Assembly (NCBI GenBank): GCA_051294375.1
Contig: CM119265.1
Coordinates: 10,236,684 to 10,300,683, forward strand
Source: Paraspadella gotoi
Lineage: Eukaryota; Chaetognatha
DNA length: 64,000 bases
Reading direction: 5' to 3'
Part shown: one piece after another, positions 22,982 to 35,100 of the stretch
Layout: each line of letters begins with the position of its first letter
Position numbering within the stretch: position 1 is the stretch's first letter
Notes under the pieces: model-generated
The model's input: the letters and a program-made list of their open reading frames with translations, nothing else
Databases searched by the model: none
What the model was told of the DNA's origin: nothing
Translations under genes and position numbers: made by a program

Positions 22982-25900
22982 CTAAAGGAAAACGACGGTG
23001 TAGTCGTCAAAGGCTCCCCACCCTTTTTTGTGCGACTCGTGCGGCAAGAAGATGTCGTCGATCGGCACCTCTAGTGCAAAGTCTTCCTTGGCGCCTTTGA
23101 GTCTATAAAGGAGCCGGTCGCAGCCGCGAGTCTTGGCGGCGATCTCGTCGACGGGGATGTAACCGGCCGGTTCAACCTCTACATCGGCTTTCTTGTGATA
23201 CTTGCCCCAGAATCGACTGGACCCGAAGCGAACGCGCACTGAAGGTTAAGAAAGAAATTAATATGCTTTTCTTTTTTATCAATTCTTAAAATCAGTCATA
23301 CATAATAAACATTAAACTAAATTGCCTTGCCTTTTTTTCGCGTTAACCCTCTTTTACTCGAAGAAGACGGACTTCGATCAGTAGCGTTTCCTGTTAAACA
23401 AATGAGAAAGTTAACAATATAGACAATATAGTCAAAAGAGGTCAAGGCGCCTGAAGGAGCAGAGGATTGGTTTTTTTTCCATTTCGAGGAATTTTTCATT
23501 TTTGTTTAAACTTTTGACAACGAATGTCGTTTGATGTCACTGCAGGCTGAGACCTCGAAGGGAGAATTATCGGACCTCTTTATATATATTCTTGAGTTGC
23601 TGTTATATTCTTGCCATCGTTTTCGGTTACAGAAAATTAAAAATGAGAAATAGAAAAATAAAATTGGTAATAGAAACAAAGGTGTCTTTTAACAGAGTGT
23701 CTTAAGCAACATATTAATAATTAGGGAGCCATATTAAGATTTGCGATTTAAATACTTTTCTATTGTCCATTTTATTGATAATATAAGTAAATACTCTAAC
23801 ATGTAAATTAGATTTTTCCACCACTTGTGCTTTTATTTTCGACACATAAGCCGCAAGCGCATTGCGCAATCCAGCTCCGGGAGACCAAAAAGTCGAAATG
23901 CGCTTTTGTTTTCCCGGATTCAACTAGTGTTCAACTAGAGTTAGTGATACAACCGTTCAATATAAACAGTCCCTGAGATTCGAAGCAGGAAATAACACCA
24001 TGTCTTAAAAGCGAGGCGGCTACCGGGCTAGAACCCGGTTAGGAGAACGAATGACTTTCCTCCGGTACCAATGACATCTAGGAAAATTTAGCGGATTTTA
24101 GGACACCAGAATTATAATATTTAAATTAAATCAATATTGATATAAAAGCTGATAATTTCTGATTGTAAATCATTATATTAATTTATAATATGAAAAATAC
24201 GTAAACAAAAAGTTTAGTCAGGTGAAACATAATTAACGAAGCGAAAAAATTATCACCATTTTATTTATTACGCTTCATATTTATTTCTGATTCAATCGAG
24301 ATAAATACATATTAAATAGATGAATAAGTATTAAGTAATAGTATGAAAAAAAGTTGCATTCATATTTTTGCAGCTAATTGGACAGGATCCTGTTTATGTC
24401 CTCATTAACTTAAAGGCAAGGTCATGCTTCTCCTTGTCGAAGAACAAATACGTAATTAACTATAAAGTAAGGATAATGATTTCGAGAAGAATAACTCTTT
24501 TTTTTCTCAGCAGGTTAATTACAAATAATGTATTAATGATTAATAATTACGCACATGACTTACATTTTATACAATTAAATCAATAAAAACAATATACTAC
24601 TGTCCTGTGCAAAAAAAGTCAGACTTTAAAAATTTTTTTAAAAAATTTCAAAAGTGATTTAAAGTTTATTGAAAGATGATAAGTTTGGCATTAATTTTAT
24701 TAAAATTGGGCTATCCGTTTAAAAGCAATGATTTTTTTTTAAAACGAAGTAATCTACCAAAAAGCTGAATATAAAAAAATCTGATAGATTTAAGACTAAT
24801 CTTTTTTCTTCTGATATTTTGCAATACTTGAAATAGATTAAAAATCTTTAAAAATTATAGTAGATATCCGGAGGGATAGCTGGATAACTTTATTTCCCCA
24901 AATACCTAAATAATAATCTTAAAATTATTAAAACATATGATAAAAAACAAATCCATAATTCTGAAGCTTTTACACGGATTTCAAATAGGAGTGAAATAAA
25001 ATGATCTAAATTATCTGATATAGCGACTTCAGATTTTGCACTTTAGTAAAAAAATCGTTAATATTTTTGTATTTTCGAATTCCCAGTAGTCCAGCTTATT
25101 TACTTTCTTAGTTATGTACTTATCAATAGCATGATCAAATTTTGTAAAAAAAATTTTTTTTGCATTTGAATAGGACCTTTTTATTATAAGATAATAAGAT
25201 ATATTTGTGGCGAATCGATGAATTCGCCAACTTCTTCCAATGGCCCCAAAGGCGTAGAGACAATGGAACCGGCGTTGGGTCTTCCTCGCGGAGTCGTTAA
25301 TACGAATGTTTCATAACAAAGTTCTTAATTTGTTCACTGTTAAAATCTGGTACCTTAATGAAACAATCAAAGCATATAGATATTCTATATGCATTAACAA
25401 ATAAAGACAAAAACAAGTAATGCTATCAATAATCAATAAACGTTAACAATTAAAAGCTCTGTCAAAACATTACAAAATAATATTGGTAAGGTTCTAAAAA
25501 TAGAACCATGAACTACTGCTAGTTATATGTGAATAGGTTATAAAGGAAAAATAAAATATCTATTAAATAAGTACCAGAGTGTTGTGAACCATTACAGTTA
25601 CAGTAGAGTCCCAGGATCAAATCTGGGAGATGGTTATTTTAGTTTACAAAATAATTGTGTCTATTGAAAGGCAAAGAAAGAGGGATCGAATCCTACATAA
25701 TTTTTATAAAAAAAATGAAATGTTTTAAAATTTCTGTTCATTTTAGAGATATAAACATTGGAATATGTGTCTGAGCAATCTGAGTGTCAAAAAAAAAATG
25801 ACAACCTTTTCCATTTTATAATTTTTTTAAAAATCTGTGTAAATAAGTCGATTTTCCCCATTTGGTTTTGGAACACTCAAGTTTAAAAATCATATCTCCT

Positions 25901-28511
25901 AAACCACTTGACCGATTTTAATAAAATTTAAATACATTAATTCTTTATATAATTTTTAAAAATGTTTTTATAAAGCGTTTGGAAAAGTTATAAAGTGGCG
26001 CGTTTTTTTTGTTTTTTGTTTTTTTTTCCTTCATTGATAGGGAAGCCAGGTACTCTGTGAGTTAATAAACTAGACGGTGAGAGAGTCTTGATTATAAGCT
26101 TGCTGGGTTCTGCTATGTAATAAAGTCGATGACAAGATAAATTATTTATTTATTTTCAATATCATTCAAGTCATCGAACATTCTTCGCTCCTCCACTCAC
26201 CGACGGCGACGAACTCGCAGTCATCCCATTTTTTCTCCTCTGGAGGAAAGCAGACCCTCTCTTTCCGGCAAACGTGGTTGCCGTCTTGGTACTTGACGGT
26301 GCGCACGTCGGCGTCTTTCCATTTCCGGCAAAGACGCCGGACGTCGGCTCCGCGAACGAATCCCTCGGCGTCTATGGGGACCAGAATCTCATGGTTGTCG
26401 CCGTTCTCTTCGTCGCGGACAAAGAATCGTACTGAAGGAAACGAAGTAAAAATATTTCTATGAAAATTAGCAAAATTATTTGTTTCACTATCTTATATTT
26501 TTATATTTTATGAATGTTTTACTTTTTAATCTATATTATTTAATTATATATAATACTTATTTAAAAGTTTTTTTACTTATTATATCTAAAAAATATCTAA
26601 TAACTAATTTGGGATGTAGAGGTCAGTGTGTTTCTGGTAATAGAGGGAGCATCTATACAACACTAGGTCTTAGTTTTCTAATAGATATCACACATCATTC
26701 CTGTTAAAAAGTCATTAATGAAAAATTGATGATATCTAAAAGGCTATATAATGAATTTGGATTTATGATTTATGATATTTCATTAAACAGAGTATAATAT
26801 CTATAGAAATTTAACGCACGTAATCACATCTTAAGATACAAAATTAGGTTGTACGGTTTTTCAATCACATGGGTACGTAAATTACAATTTACAAATTACA
26901 ATTACAATTTATAAATTATGTTTGCATACAAACAAAAAATCGCAAGTAGCAGAATATTAGGTTTCAGCGCACTTTATGATATTCATATCGGTTTCGCTTC
27001 ATTAGTTGATGGTTGTGGTAAAAAGCGGTTCGATAATATCTCTAAACTGAAAGCTGATTAAAATTTTTTTTTAATGCATCATAAAATCAAAATCCGAAAT
27101 ATGTCATGTAGCGAATTATATTTTTTTAACAATTAAAAATCATTTGGGGTAACCGTCACTTGATAGTGAAGAAACAACGAAAATTGTTGCTGCAAAACAG
27201 GGACTTAACATCAATCTTTTTTTCGCTCTTTTCACTGTTGTATCACACGGCGTCTAATTTAATTACTGAACGCTGATTTCATAAACGACAACTGAAAAGG
27301 ATCTCGGCTTTCGTGATGGACAACGACATGCGTGTCGCAACAAAATCCTAATGCGAATGGGCAGAACCGAGGATCAGAATCGTAATTGAATCAGAAGCAA
27401 TTTTCTATCTCCGCCGAAAGATGTGGATCAAAGAGGGAAGCAACCGATAGAAAATGGCTGAGGAATGAGGATGGAAATTTTATGAACGAGCGAACACAAA
27501 CAAGTTATTTGTAATCTTTCATCATTTACTTGTGTTTATCGTCTTGATTTATGATAATTAGAAAGACTATCTCAAACTTTTGACTTTAATTCAGTCAGTA
27601 CTTTTTAAAAGATAAACTTGCGCATATTTATACAGGAAATAAACGGTGTGGCAATAAATTTGCCAATAAATTTAATAAATTAGGAAAAAAAAGTACGTGT
27701 AAGTATGCAAAATCACGAGAACCCTCAAGAGAATAATTCTCTGAATAAACAAAGATTTTTTTTATTTAGGTAAACACCTTGCTCCTAGAAACAAGAAAAA
27801 ACGCAAAAATTGTTTTAGCATTAGTAAAAACTTTTTAAATAAAATCTATTGATAAAAAATAATAATTTATTTTAAACTATATCGTAAATTAAGAAATAAC
27901 CTATATTTAAAATATTTATATTAAAAATCCTTTTTACAAATTCTTTTAAATTCCAAATTATTACTATAGACACAAAATTTTTATATAAAATACTTATATT
28001 TTTATTTTTAGAGCTATCAATTATTATTATTAAATATAATATATACTTAATATTAAGTTTACTTTATCATAAGAAAAACTAATAATACCTGGAAATATTA
28101 ACCTTAATTAAAATTTTATCAAAATCTTATAAAAGCCATACCTTAAAATATTAGACTTTGCATATCAACACATACACAAGAGCCTTCCTCAACAAACGTC
28201 AACGATTTTATTCCCACTAACTCTGTAAGAGGTATTCTCGATATGAAATCCTATCCAATTGTATGAGACTGAAACAAATTAATATAATAAAAATTAAAAA
28301 CTTTAATAAAAAAACTTTGATGAAAAACCGTAACAAATTCCGAAGTTAATACCAGGCGCTCATTTTAAGAACGGACGAAATACATCAAAAAATTTTAAAA
28401 ACTTTAAAAAAAATATCTAATTATATAAAAAAAGACCGTAATCATTATTAAAATACACGAACGTTTACTACCTCTAGTCGGAGATTTTTGCCTAAGCAAT
28501 TGGTCGGCCAT
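22982..28511 (-). CDS. Unrecognised 175-aa protein with two similar domains
   Basis: Three exons in consistent phase (528 nt): 28472-28511, 26201-26431 and 22982-23238. It starts MADQLLRQKSPTRVRFFVRD. Domain A (about residues 14-90) contains VPIDAEGF, WKDADVRTVKY and VCFPPEEKKWDDCEFVAV. Domain B (91-175) contains VRVRFGSSRFWGKYH, VEPAGYIPVDEI and VPIDDIFLPHES and ends DDYTVVFL. Each is about 80 residues, alternates short hydrophobic strands with charged turns, and starts VRF/VRV, so a beta-rich tandem domain is likely. Each domain is one exon joined in the same phase, as expected for exon duplication. There is no signal peptide or membrane segment. I do not recognise the family. The intron between domains A and B (23239-26200) is AT-rich. 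Confidence 0.75.
23965..24055 (-). repeat. tRNA-like (SINE?) relic
   Basis: Minus strand contains CTAGCCCGGTAGCCGCCTCG, a CTTTTAA loop and GCTTCGAATC, an order like a decayed tRNA D arm, anticodon and B box. No proper acceptor stem is visible. Confidence 0.3.
24100..26030. other. AT-rich intron, no feature recognised
   Basis: Part of the intron of the 175-aa gene. It holds only a small palindrome CCCAGGATCAAATCTGGG (25605-25622) resembling a T arm. Confidence 0.4.
26031..26140 (+). repeat. GATAGGGAAGCCAGG dispersed repeat (left half)
   Basis: CATTGATAGGGAAGCCAGGT then GAGAGAGTCTTGATT and GCTTGCTGGGTTCTGCTATG, matching 35270-35370. Confidence 0.7.
26470..28440. other. Long first intron of the 175-aa gene, no feature recognised
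   Basis: AT-rich sequence without convincing exons or repeats. Confidence 0.4.
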
Positions 28512-29345
28512 GTTTGAGAAGATGGGTGTGGCTTGTAAGTTATCGTGAAAATCGGCGGAGTTGGACGAAAAATCTGGACGCAGACGCTTTAAAACGTCAT
28601 TTTTTAACGCGATTTTCGAAATCTACTACCATCGTTTTCCGCAAAACATTGTCATTTCGCCAGATTTAATGAAAATGGGTGATTAAAAAAACTCGTCCTC
28701 TCTGGTTCGAACAGCAGATTGAAAACGACGCAAAACTCGTTTCTTTCTGTTTATCGTCAAAAGAGAAAAATTGAGTCGTCATTAACGTGGACGAAGAAAG
28801 TCTCCACCGTCGCCAATGACCGCGTCCCTCGGCAGAAGATGTCTCTTTCAATTTCCAGGTTTTTTTTTTCTCCCTCGTCGAGAGAGGAGAAAATTCAAAC
28901 GTTGCACCAGAGGATGAGGAGGAAGAAGAGAAGGAAGAGGAGGAGGAGGAAGAAGACGAGGGGGACTTTAAGACGTTCCAAAACAGGTATACTGATAGCG
29001 GGAGAATCACCGAAGAGGAACCGAGATGCACGTGAGATGCGAGGGAAATTTTTATTCTATCTTTCGTCTTGGTTTCGCGCGCGCGATGAAAATAGGATTG
29101 AAACCTGCTGGGTCGGTCGGGGATATATATATATTTTTATTGTCGTCGTTGTTGTCGAACACGGCAGACATAAATCTCGTTTTATGCTTTTTTTTTATTT
29201 TCAAAGCTGAAACCTTTTTTATTTTTATTTTGAGCCAAGATAAGATTTCGACGAATAAGTTCGAAACAAAGTTGAAACTTTTTTTTTTTTTGCAATTAAT
29301 TCGTCGAAGCTACGACGAAGAGTCAAGGGAAGGGGGAAAAGAGAA

Positions 29346-29349
<4 letters not shown>

Positions 29350-29400
<51 letters not shown>
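29350..29400 (+). repeat. (GA)n microsatellite
   Basis: About 50 bp of GA dinucleotides. Confidence 0.9.
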
Positions 29401-29777
29401 TTAATTTAAAGAAAGCGATAAAGATAAAGATGAGTCGGCGGTGGGCAGGTGAAAATCGAGATCTCAGGTTCAAATTACGAGGAAGGGGGAAGTTAGCTTT
29501 GGATTTGGAAGATGTTTTAACTTTGTCAGAGCTCTGAAACTTATTTTTTTGTTAGGGGGGCGGACTTTATAAGTTTTTTAAATTTTTGTTTGCATGACTG
29601 TTTGCAGGTTCTAAGTCAAAAAGAAACGATGTCAAAGTCGAAAACCGGTTAAACTTCCTCAATCCTGTTAAAACGGAATTGACTTAGAATTTTGAATCGC
29701 TAATCGTCGTCGTTGTTGTTGTCGTTGCAGTCGTTGTGTCACTCGGAAATAAAAAATAAACGAGAGCAAAACAGTTG

Positions 29778-29804
29778 GAGAGAGAGAGAGAGGAGGAGAG
29801 AGAG

Positions 29805-29900
<96 letters not shown>
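29778..29900 (+). repeat. (GA)n microsatellite, interrupted
   Basis: About 120 bp of GA with occasional AAGA and GGAGG interruptions. Confidence 0.9.
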
Positions 29901-29901
<1 letters not shown>

Positions 29902-30796
29902 GGTCTAAAAGTCCGAAATGCGGGATAGCGAGGGGAGCCAAAAATGTTTTGAGAAAAAAGTGCCCTTAGTAACGAAAGGGTTGAACTTTTGATTTTTTAT
30001 TTTTGAATGACATTTGTTAAGAGCTGCATATGAATCTGATAACATGATCTATCCACCACGACTCTTAATGGATATTACACAAAACACACGCTGACAAAAA
30101 ACAAAAAAAAACAAACATCGATTGTTTGAGTGCGAAAGAGAAAGAGAGGAGAGAGCCATGCAGGCGGAGAGTGATGAAATATCACACCGGGACTGTTGAG
30201 TGTTCACTGATTTTATTTCCGAAAATTATGAGATTTATGAGGAAAAATTAACGTCAACTTTAGACAGCAGCAAAAAAAAGTTAAAAAAAAAAGAAGAAAA
30301 AACTTTTATCAAAGTCTGATGACTCAAATCAGCAAACTTTAGGCTTGAGCTTTACAAAAAGTTTTTGGTTTTTACATAGACCTCCCCCTCTGAAAGAAAA
30401 ACCTTATCACTTTTCAACGAAGCTATCTTTCAGTTACACCCCCCCCCCAATCCTCCCAAGAGGCGTTCAAGAATAGAGGGGCGTGAAAAGGCACGGAAAC
30501 CTCCGGGCGGGAAGCGAGGGGGTTGGGGGGAGAGGGACAAGGGGGGACTAGCGGCTGCCCTCTGAGAGAAAAAGCTCGTCTTTGCTTGTTGGTTTTCGCC
30601 ATTTGGGCCAATTAGCGCAATGTGTGTTTCCTTGGGCGATCGTGTAACAAATACCTCTGAGATCTAACTCGATGTATCGATTCGAAACAAAAAATCTCAT
30701 TTCTTTATATACAAATGTTGGAAAATAGTGAAAACCATACAAGTGAAGGATCGTTTTAAACACAAAACCGTAATCACTAACCAGCAATCACTTACA

Positions 30797-31527
30797 GAAG
30801 GCTTCATATTATAAAATTAGGTACCCCTTTTTTGTGACCAGAACCCGTTCCGAAAAAAAACTACTGGATCAAATCTATTGAAATTTGGTATGAACGATCC
30901 CTATGTGAATACAAATAGAACTATCGAGACGAATTTCAATATTAGACCCCTAAGCCGAGATATGGGGCCCCGGAGGGGTCACCCATAGGGGCAAAAAATG
31001 ATAAAATTTTTTTTTCAAATTTATTCATTTTTGTTTTAAACAGTTGCATAGACGTTTACACTTCCACAAAAACGTAGTTATTACCTAAAAAATATTGATT
31101 TACCATAATTTTCAGCTTCATGAACATCAGCAGTTCAAGTCAGATTAGGAATAATTTTGAAAAATTGGAAGTAAAACGATGAACCATGCATCTTCAAACA
31201 ATGCTTAATTAACGAAAACTTATCAATTTTAGTTCTAAAATAAATTTTTTTATATGTTTAAAACGTCAATGCATCTGATGCTACGAAAAATTTTAAAAAA
31301 ATTAAAAACAAATTTGTAGCTTTTTTCGGCCCCCCAGGGGTCCACCCCCAGGGCCTTGTATCTCTTGTCAGGTGTTGAATATCAAAATTCGCCTCAATAG
31401 TTCCATTTATATTGTCATGAGGACTCTATATATAAATTTTCATGAAATTCGATCGGGTAGTTTGGTGGGAACAGATTCTGGTCTCAAAAAAGGGTTGCCT
31501 AATTTTATAATATGAAGCCCTCAGTAT
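30797..31527. mobile_element. Foldback element with about 220-bp terminal inverted repeats
   Basis: The left arm starts AAGGCTTCATATTATAAAAT, TTAGGTACCCCTTTTTTGTGACCAGAACC. The right arm on the minus strand starts GGGCTTCATATTATAAAATT, AGGCAACCCTTTTTTGAGACCAGAATC. Homology continues inward past GGCCCCGGAGGGGTC / GGCCCTGGGGGTGG. The unpaired centre is about 300 bp of AT-rich DNA with no coding. A solo arm lies at 54465-54650. Confidence 0.8.
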
Positions 31528-32167
31528 TTTTTAAATTTAATTCTAAAAAAGTTTTTTTGTACGCACAGATTTGAGTTAAAAATATTTAAAAAGACTAAAT
31601 AGAAACAGGAGCAATAGTCGTTTTCGGCATTTTTATAAAATTATAAAATGAAAAATAAGAAATAATTTCCAATGCATAACCGTTGTTCCGCTATATAATA
31701 AATTTGAGTATCTTCCTTTGATTTGTAAATCAATTTAAAAATTCTTAACTTTTGAAACTTAAAACTTATACTTTATCAACAACTCAACCCATACAGATTT
31801 ATCCCTAAAGAAAAAGAAGCATGCAACGTAGAACGCCAATCTGCAACGACGAGTAAAGAAGCCATTGCAAGTTGGTATGCGCGCTGCGCAGTTGCGCACA
31901 TGTAAAGCATTTTAACTATGTCTCGTCTGTATAGACTGTTTTCTTCAATATTTAAAAAATTTACAAACTTTCAAAGATGAGTAGCTGTTAGAGATACGTC
32001 AATTAACAATTTACATCCGACTGTATCGTTTTATTTTTTTCAATTAACTATGATTGACGGAAAAGAATTTCACGGTGTAAAAAGAAGAACCCGGATCGAA
32101 ATTGTGAACTACGGATGTAATTTAATGTAACTGAACCTCGGATATAATTCTTGCTTATTGTCGCAAG

Positions 32168-35100
32168 ATGGACGACGACAACGAACCAAAAAAAGTAAGA
32201 AACCGAGAAAGAGAAATCGGAGAAACAGGTTTTCTGCTCGTAACTGTAACCCCCCCCCATGACCTAATGTCTCCCCATCATTATTTCAGACTCAAAGTTA
32301 CAATTCCCCGCAACCGGTAACCGATGACGCAACCGATGACGCGGACGGTCCAGTGCTGCGCCCTCTTCGACGGAGGCACAGCGACGTGGAGATCGAGGCG
32401 AGGTCTTTGAGCCTCGTCCAGGTCAGGTCGAAGGTGAGGCACTTTATGAGTAAGATCAGAAGGTCCCGCGAGAGAGAGAAACGCAGGAACGAGGAACAAG
32501 AAATCCAGGTCGTCAGGGAAGTTGGACCGGGGAATGACTTGGAGATGCGAAATGAGGAAAAGTGGAAACCGAGAGAATCAGAGGATGAGAGAAGAAAAAT
32601 GTCGACGGATGAAATGGGAAAATTTAAATCGGAAGAAAAGCAGGAAGGAATTCCTCCTGAACCAATCAAGTCGGAGAAAAAGGAGGAAAGGAGACACAAC
32701 GAGTCTTTAAACAGGAAACAAGCGGGAAGGACGGTTCCCGTTGGAGAGAGCGCTCAACGAAATCCGAGGAGAGAAAGCGAACTTAAGATGAGCGAAGCCG
32801 AGAGAGGAAAGACGGGAGTAGGGAAAAGCACCTCGGGCGCGGGGCTCGCTTCCATGAAAGGAACGAAAACGACCAAAGATGAAGACGGAGAATTAGCTGC
32901 CACCGGTGGACTAGGATCAGCCGGTGTGGTCAGTCTAACCACGGATCGAAATAAAGAACAAAAAGCAAAAGGAAAAGACATGGTCGGAGCAGAATCGGAA
33001 GTGAAGGCGCGAGAGAGGGAAGCAACAACGGGGTTGGATGGTGGCGTCGCTCTTGAGCCGAAAAACGCCGAAGAAAACTTGGAGAGAGAAAATTATGTAA
33101 GGGACAATTCGGCAACGAAAAGAGGAGAGAGTCCATCAGGGATGGGCGAAGCCGCCGGAGAGACACAACCGGGTACTGATGTCACCATGGACGCTCGAAA
33201 AGAATTTCCCGAAGCGGGCAAGGAGTCCGTCGTTAAAGAGGATCTCACGGAAAAAGAAAGGATAAGAAAAAGACGCGTTGACAAGCCGAAGGCAAGCAAG
33301 GATCAGTATCACGATCAAGCACACGATTTGCTTCAAAGAATAAAGAACAAAGCGGCCGAGAGAGCCGCAGAAAGAGAAAAAGACCAAACCGGAAAGGCTA
33401 TGATCGCGCCCACAAGAGCGAAATTCTCCGAGAGAAAAGAAGCGCCCGTATCCAGCGACTTTCGAAGAAGCGAAGGCCAGGTTAGGAGAGAAACGGAGAG
33501 AGTGAGCGAGGAGCCGATAGCGATCGGCGATCGCGTCAAGAGCGACGCTTCGCAAATCGGCGATGACGCCGCGGAAGCCAAAACGGGGGATGGAAAAGAG
33601 ACGATCGTCGTAACGGCCGCCATCGTCACCACGAAGAGCGAATCGACGCCTTACGAATCGACGCCTTACGATCTGTTATCCTCCAAAAGCGTAACCACCT
33701 ACGATATGACGGAGATTTCGATCAAGGGCGTCGAAAGCGTATTCGTGCCTAGAGACGTGGGCGACATCGTCGACGTCGGCGACAAGTCGGCCATGTCGTT
33801 CGAGACCGGATTGGTGAGCATGGATTCAGCGATGGACACCGACGAGACGACGTCGAGAAGAGAATACGACGTCATTGGCAGGAATCTGTCGTCCGGGAAG
33901 AAGAAAAAAAGCGGCACCCTCGGCCCCAAGAGGACCGCGTCGGCCTCGACTTCGCGGGAATCCTCGCGAATCAGTTGGTCAATCGAGGGGACGAATTCGA
34001 AGGAAGAGGCGCACCTCGGCGACAAATCTTGGGGCAGGAGGGGTTATAAACCTTACGGTGAGGATGGGGAAGACGCTCCCACACCGGGAGAGGTCATCGA
34101 TACTTGGCGACAGAGCGCCTTCGACGCCAAAGTACAAAGATACAGCATCGTCGGGGTAACTGAATTTGTATTTGCTTTTTAGCCGGATCTGCTTACAGCT
34201 CTATAATTCACTTTGTCGGTCCGTCGGTCCCACCCCAAAAACTTGTTGGTAAATCATTTAAATCATCTCAGAACATCGAATTATGATAAATTATTTTAAA
34301 AAACGATGTCCGTCCGTCCCCTCTTATCTTTGAACGCCAATTACTCATGTAATGTATATGGGGCGATTGACTTGAAATTTTGTATGTGGGTAGGAAAGTG
34401 TGTGACTTAGCTGGAAATCAAGTTTTGATGGAATCGTCCAAGTGGAATTGAGTTTAAATGGAAAAAACAAAAAATCTGTTTCACTAATTGATAATCATTC
34501 TTTTTCTTTTTATATTAAATGTAAATGCAATATGTATTCATTAATCAAATAATTAATCAATTAGTCAACTAATTAAAAATTAATTAATCAGTCATGTAAT
34601 CAATTAATTATTAAATTAATTATTCAATCAATCAATTTATCAATTAAATAATTATTCAATCAATTTATCATTTAATTAATAAGTCAATCAATCAAGTCAA
34701 TCAATTAATCGTTATCGACATTGTCGTCGTCGCCGTCATCGTCGTCGTTGCTTTTGTCATGGTCAGTGACGAAAAGACAAAACAAACTTGTCTGATCAAA
34801 TTAATTAATTGACTAATTAATTAACTAGAATTAATTAATTAATCTTGGACAGATCCGGCATGGTTTGCTCAAACTTGTTTTCTAGAAATTGATTTTGATT
34901 GATTGGTTAATGAAAATCAGAGGAAAGACAGCTCCCTCTCTTCATCCGGACTGGACGCCCGGGGAGACACCCGACGAAAGACCCGAATCGAATTGGATCC
35001 CGACAAAGAATGGTCGCAAGTTGCGATGGAGGCCGCCAGAATTTCCGGAGATTACAGAGAATTTGGGTCAAATTTTCCTCCTTTGTGGATCAGATCAAAA

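Larger units (their letters stand above)
28515..30770. other. Intergenic region with purine-rich tracts
   Basis: Lies upstream of the 175-aa gene and contains (GA)n at 29350-29400 and 29780-29900, a GAGGAGGAAGAAG stretch at 28915-28965, and a C/G-homopolymer-rich patch at 30435-30550. No gene is supported. Confidence 0.5.

Noticed and set aside
23965-24055. Functional tRNA gene
   Set aside because: T-arm-like and loop-like pieces are present but there is no acceptor stem or proper D arm.
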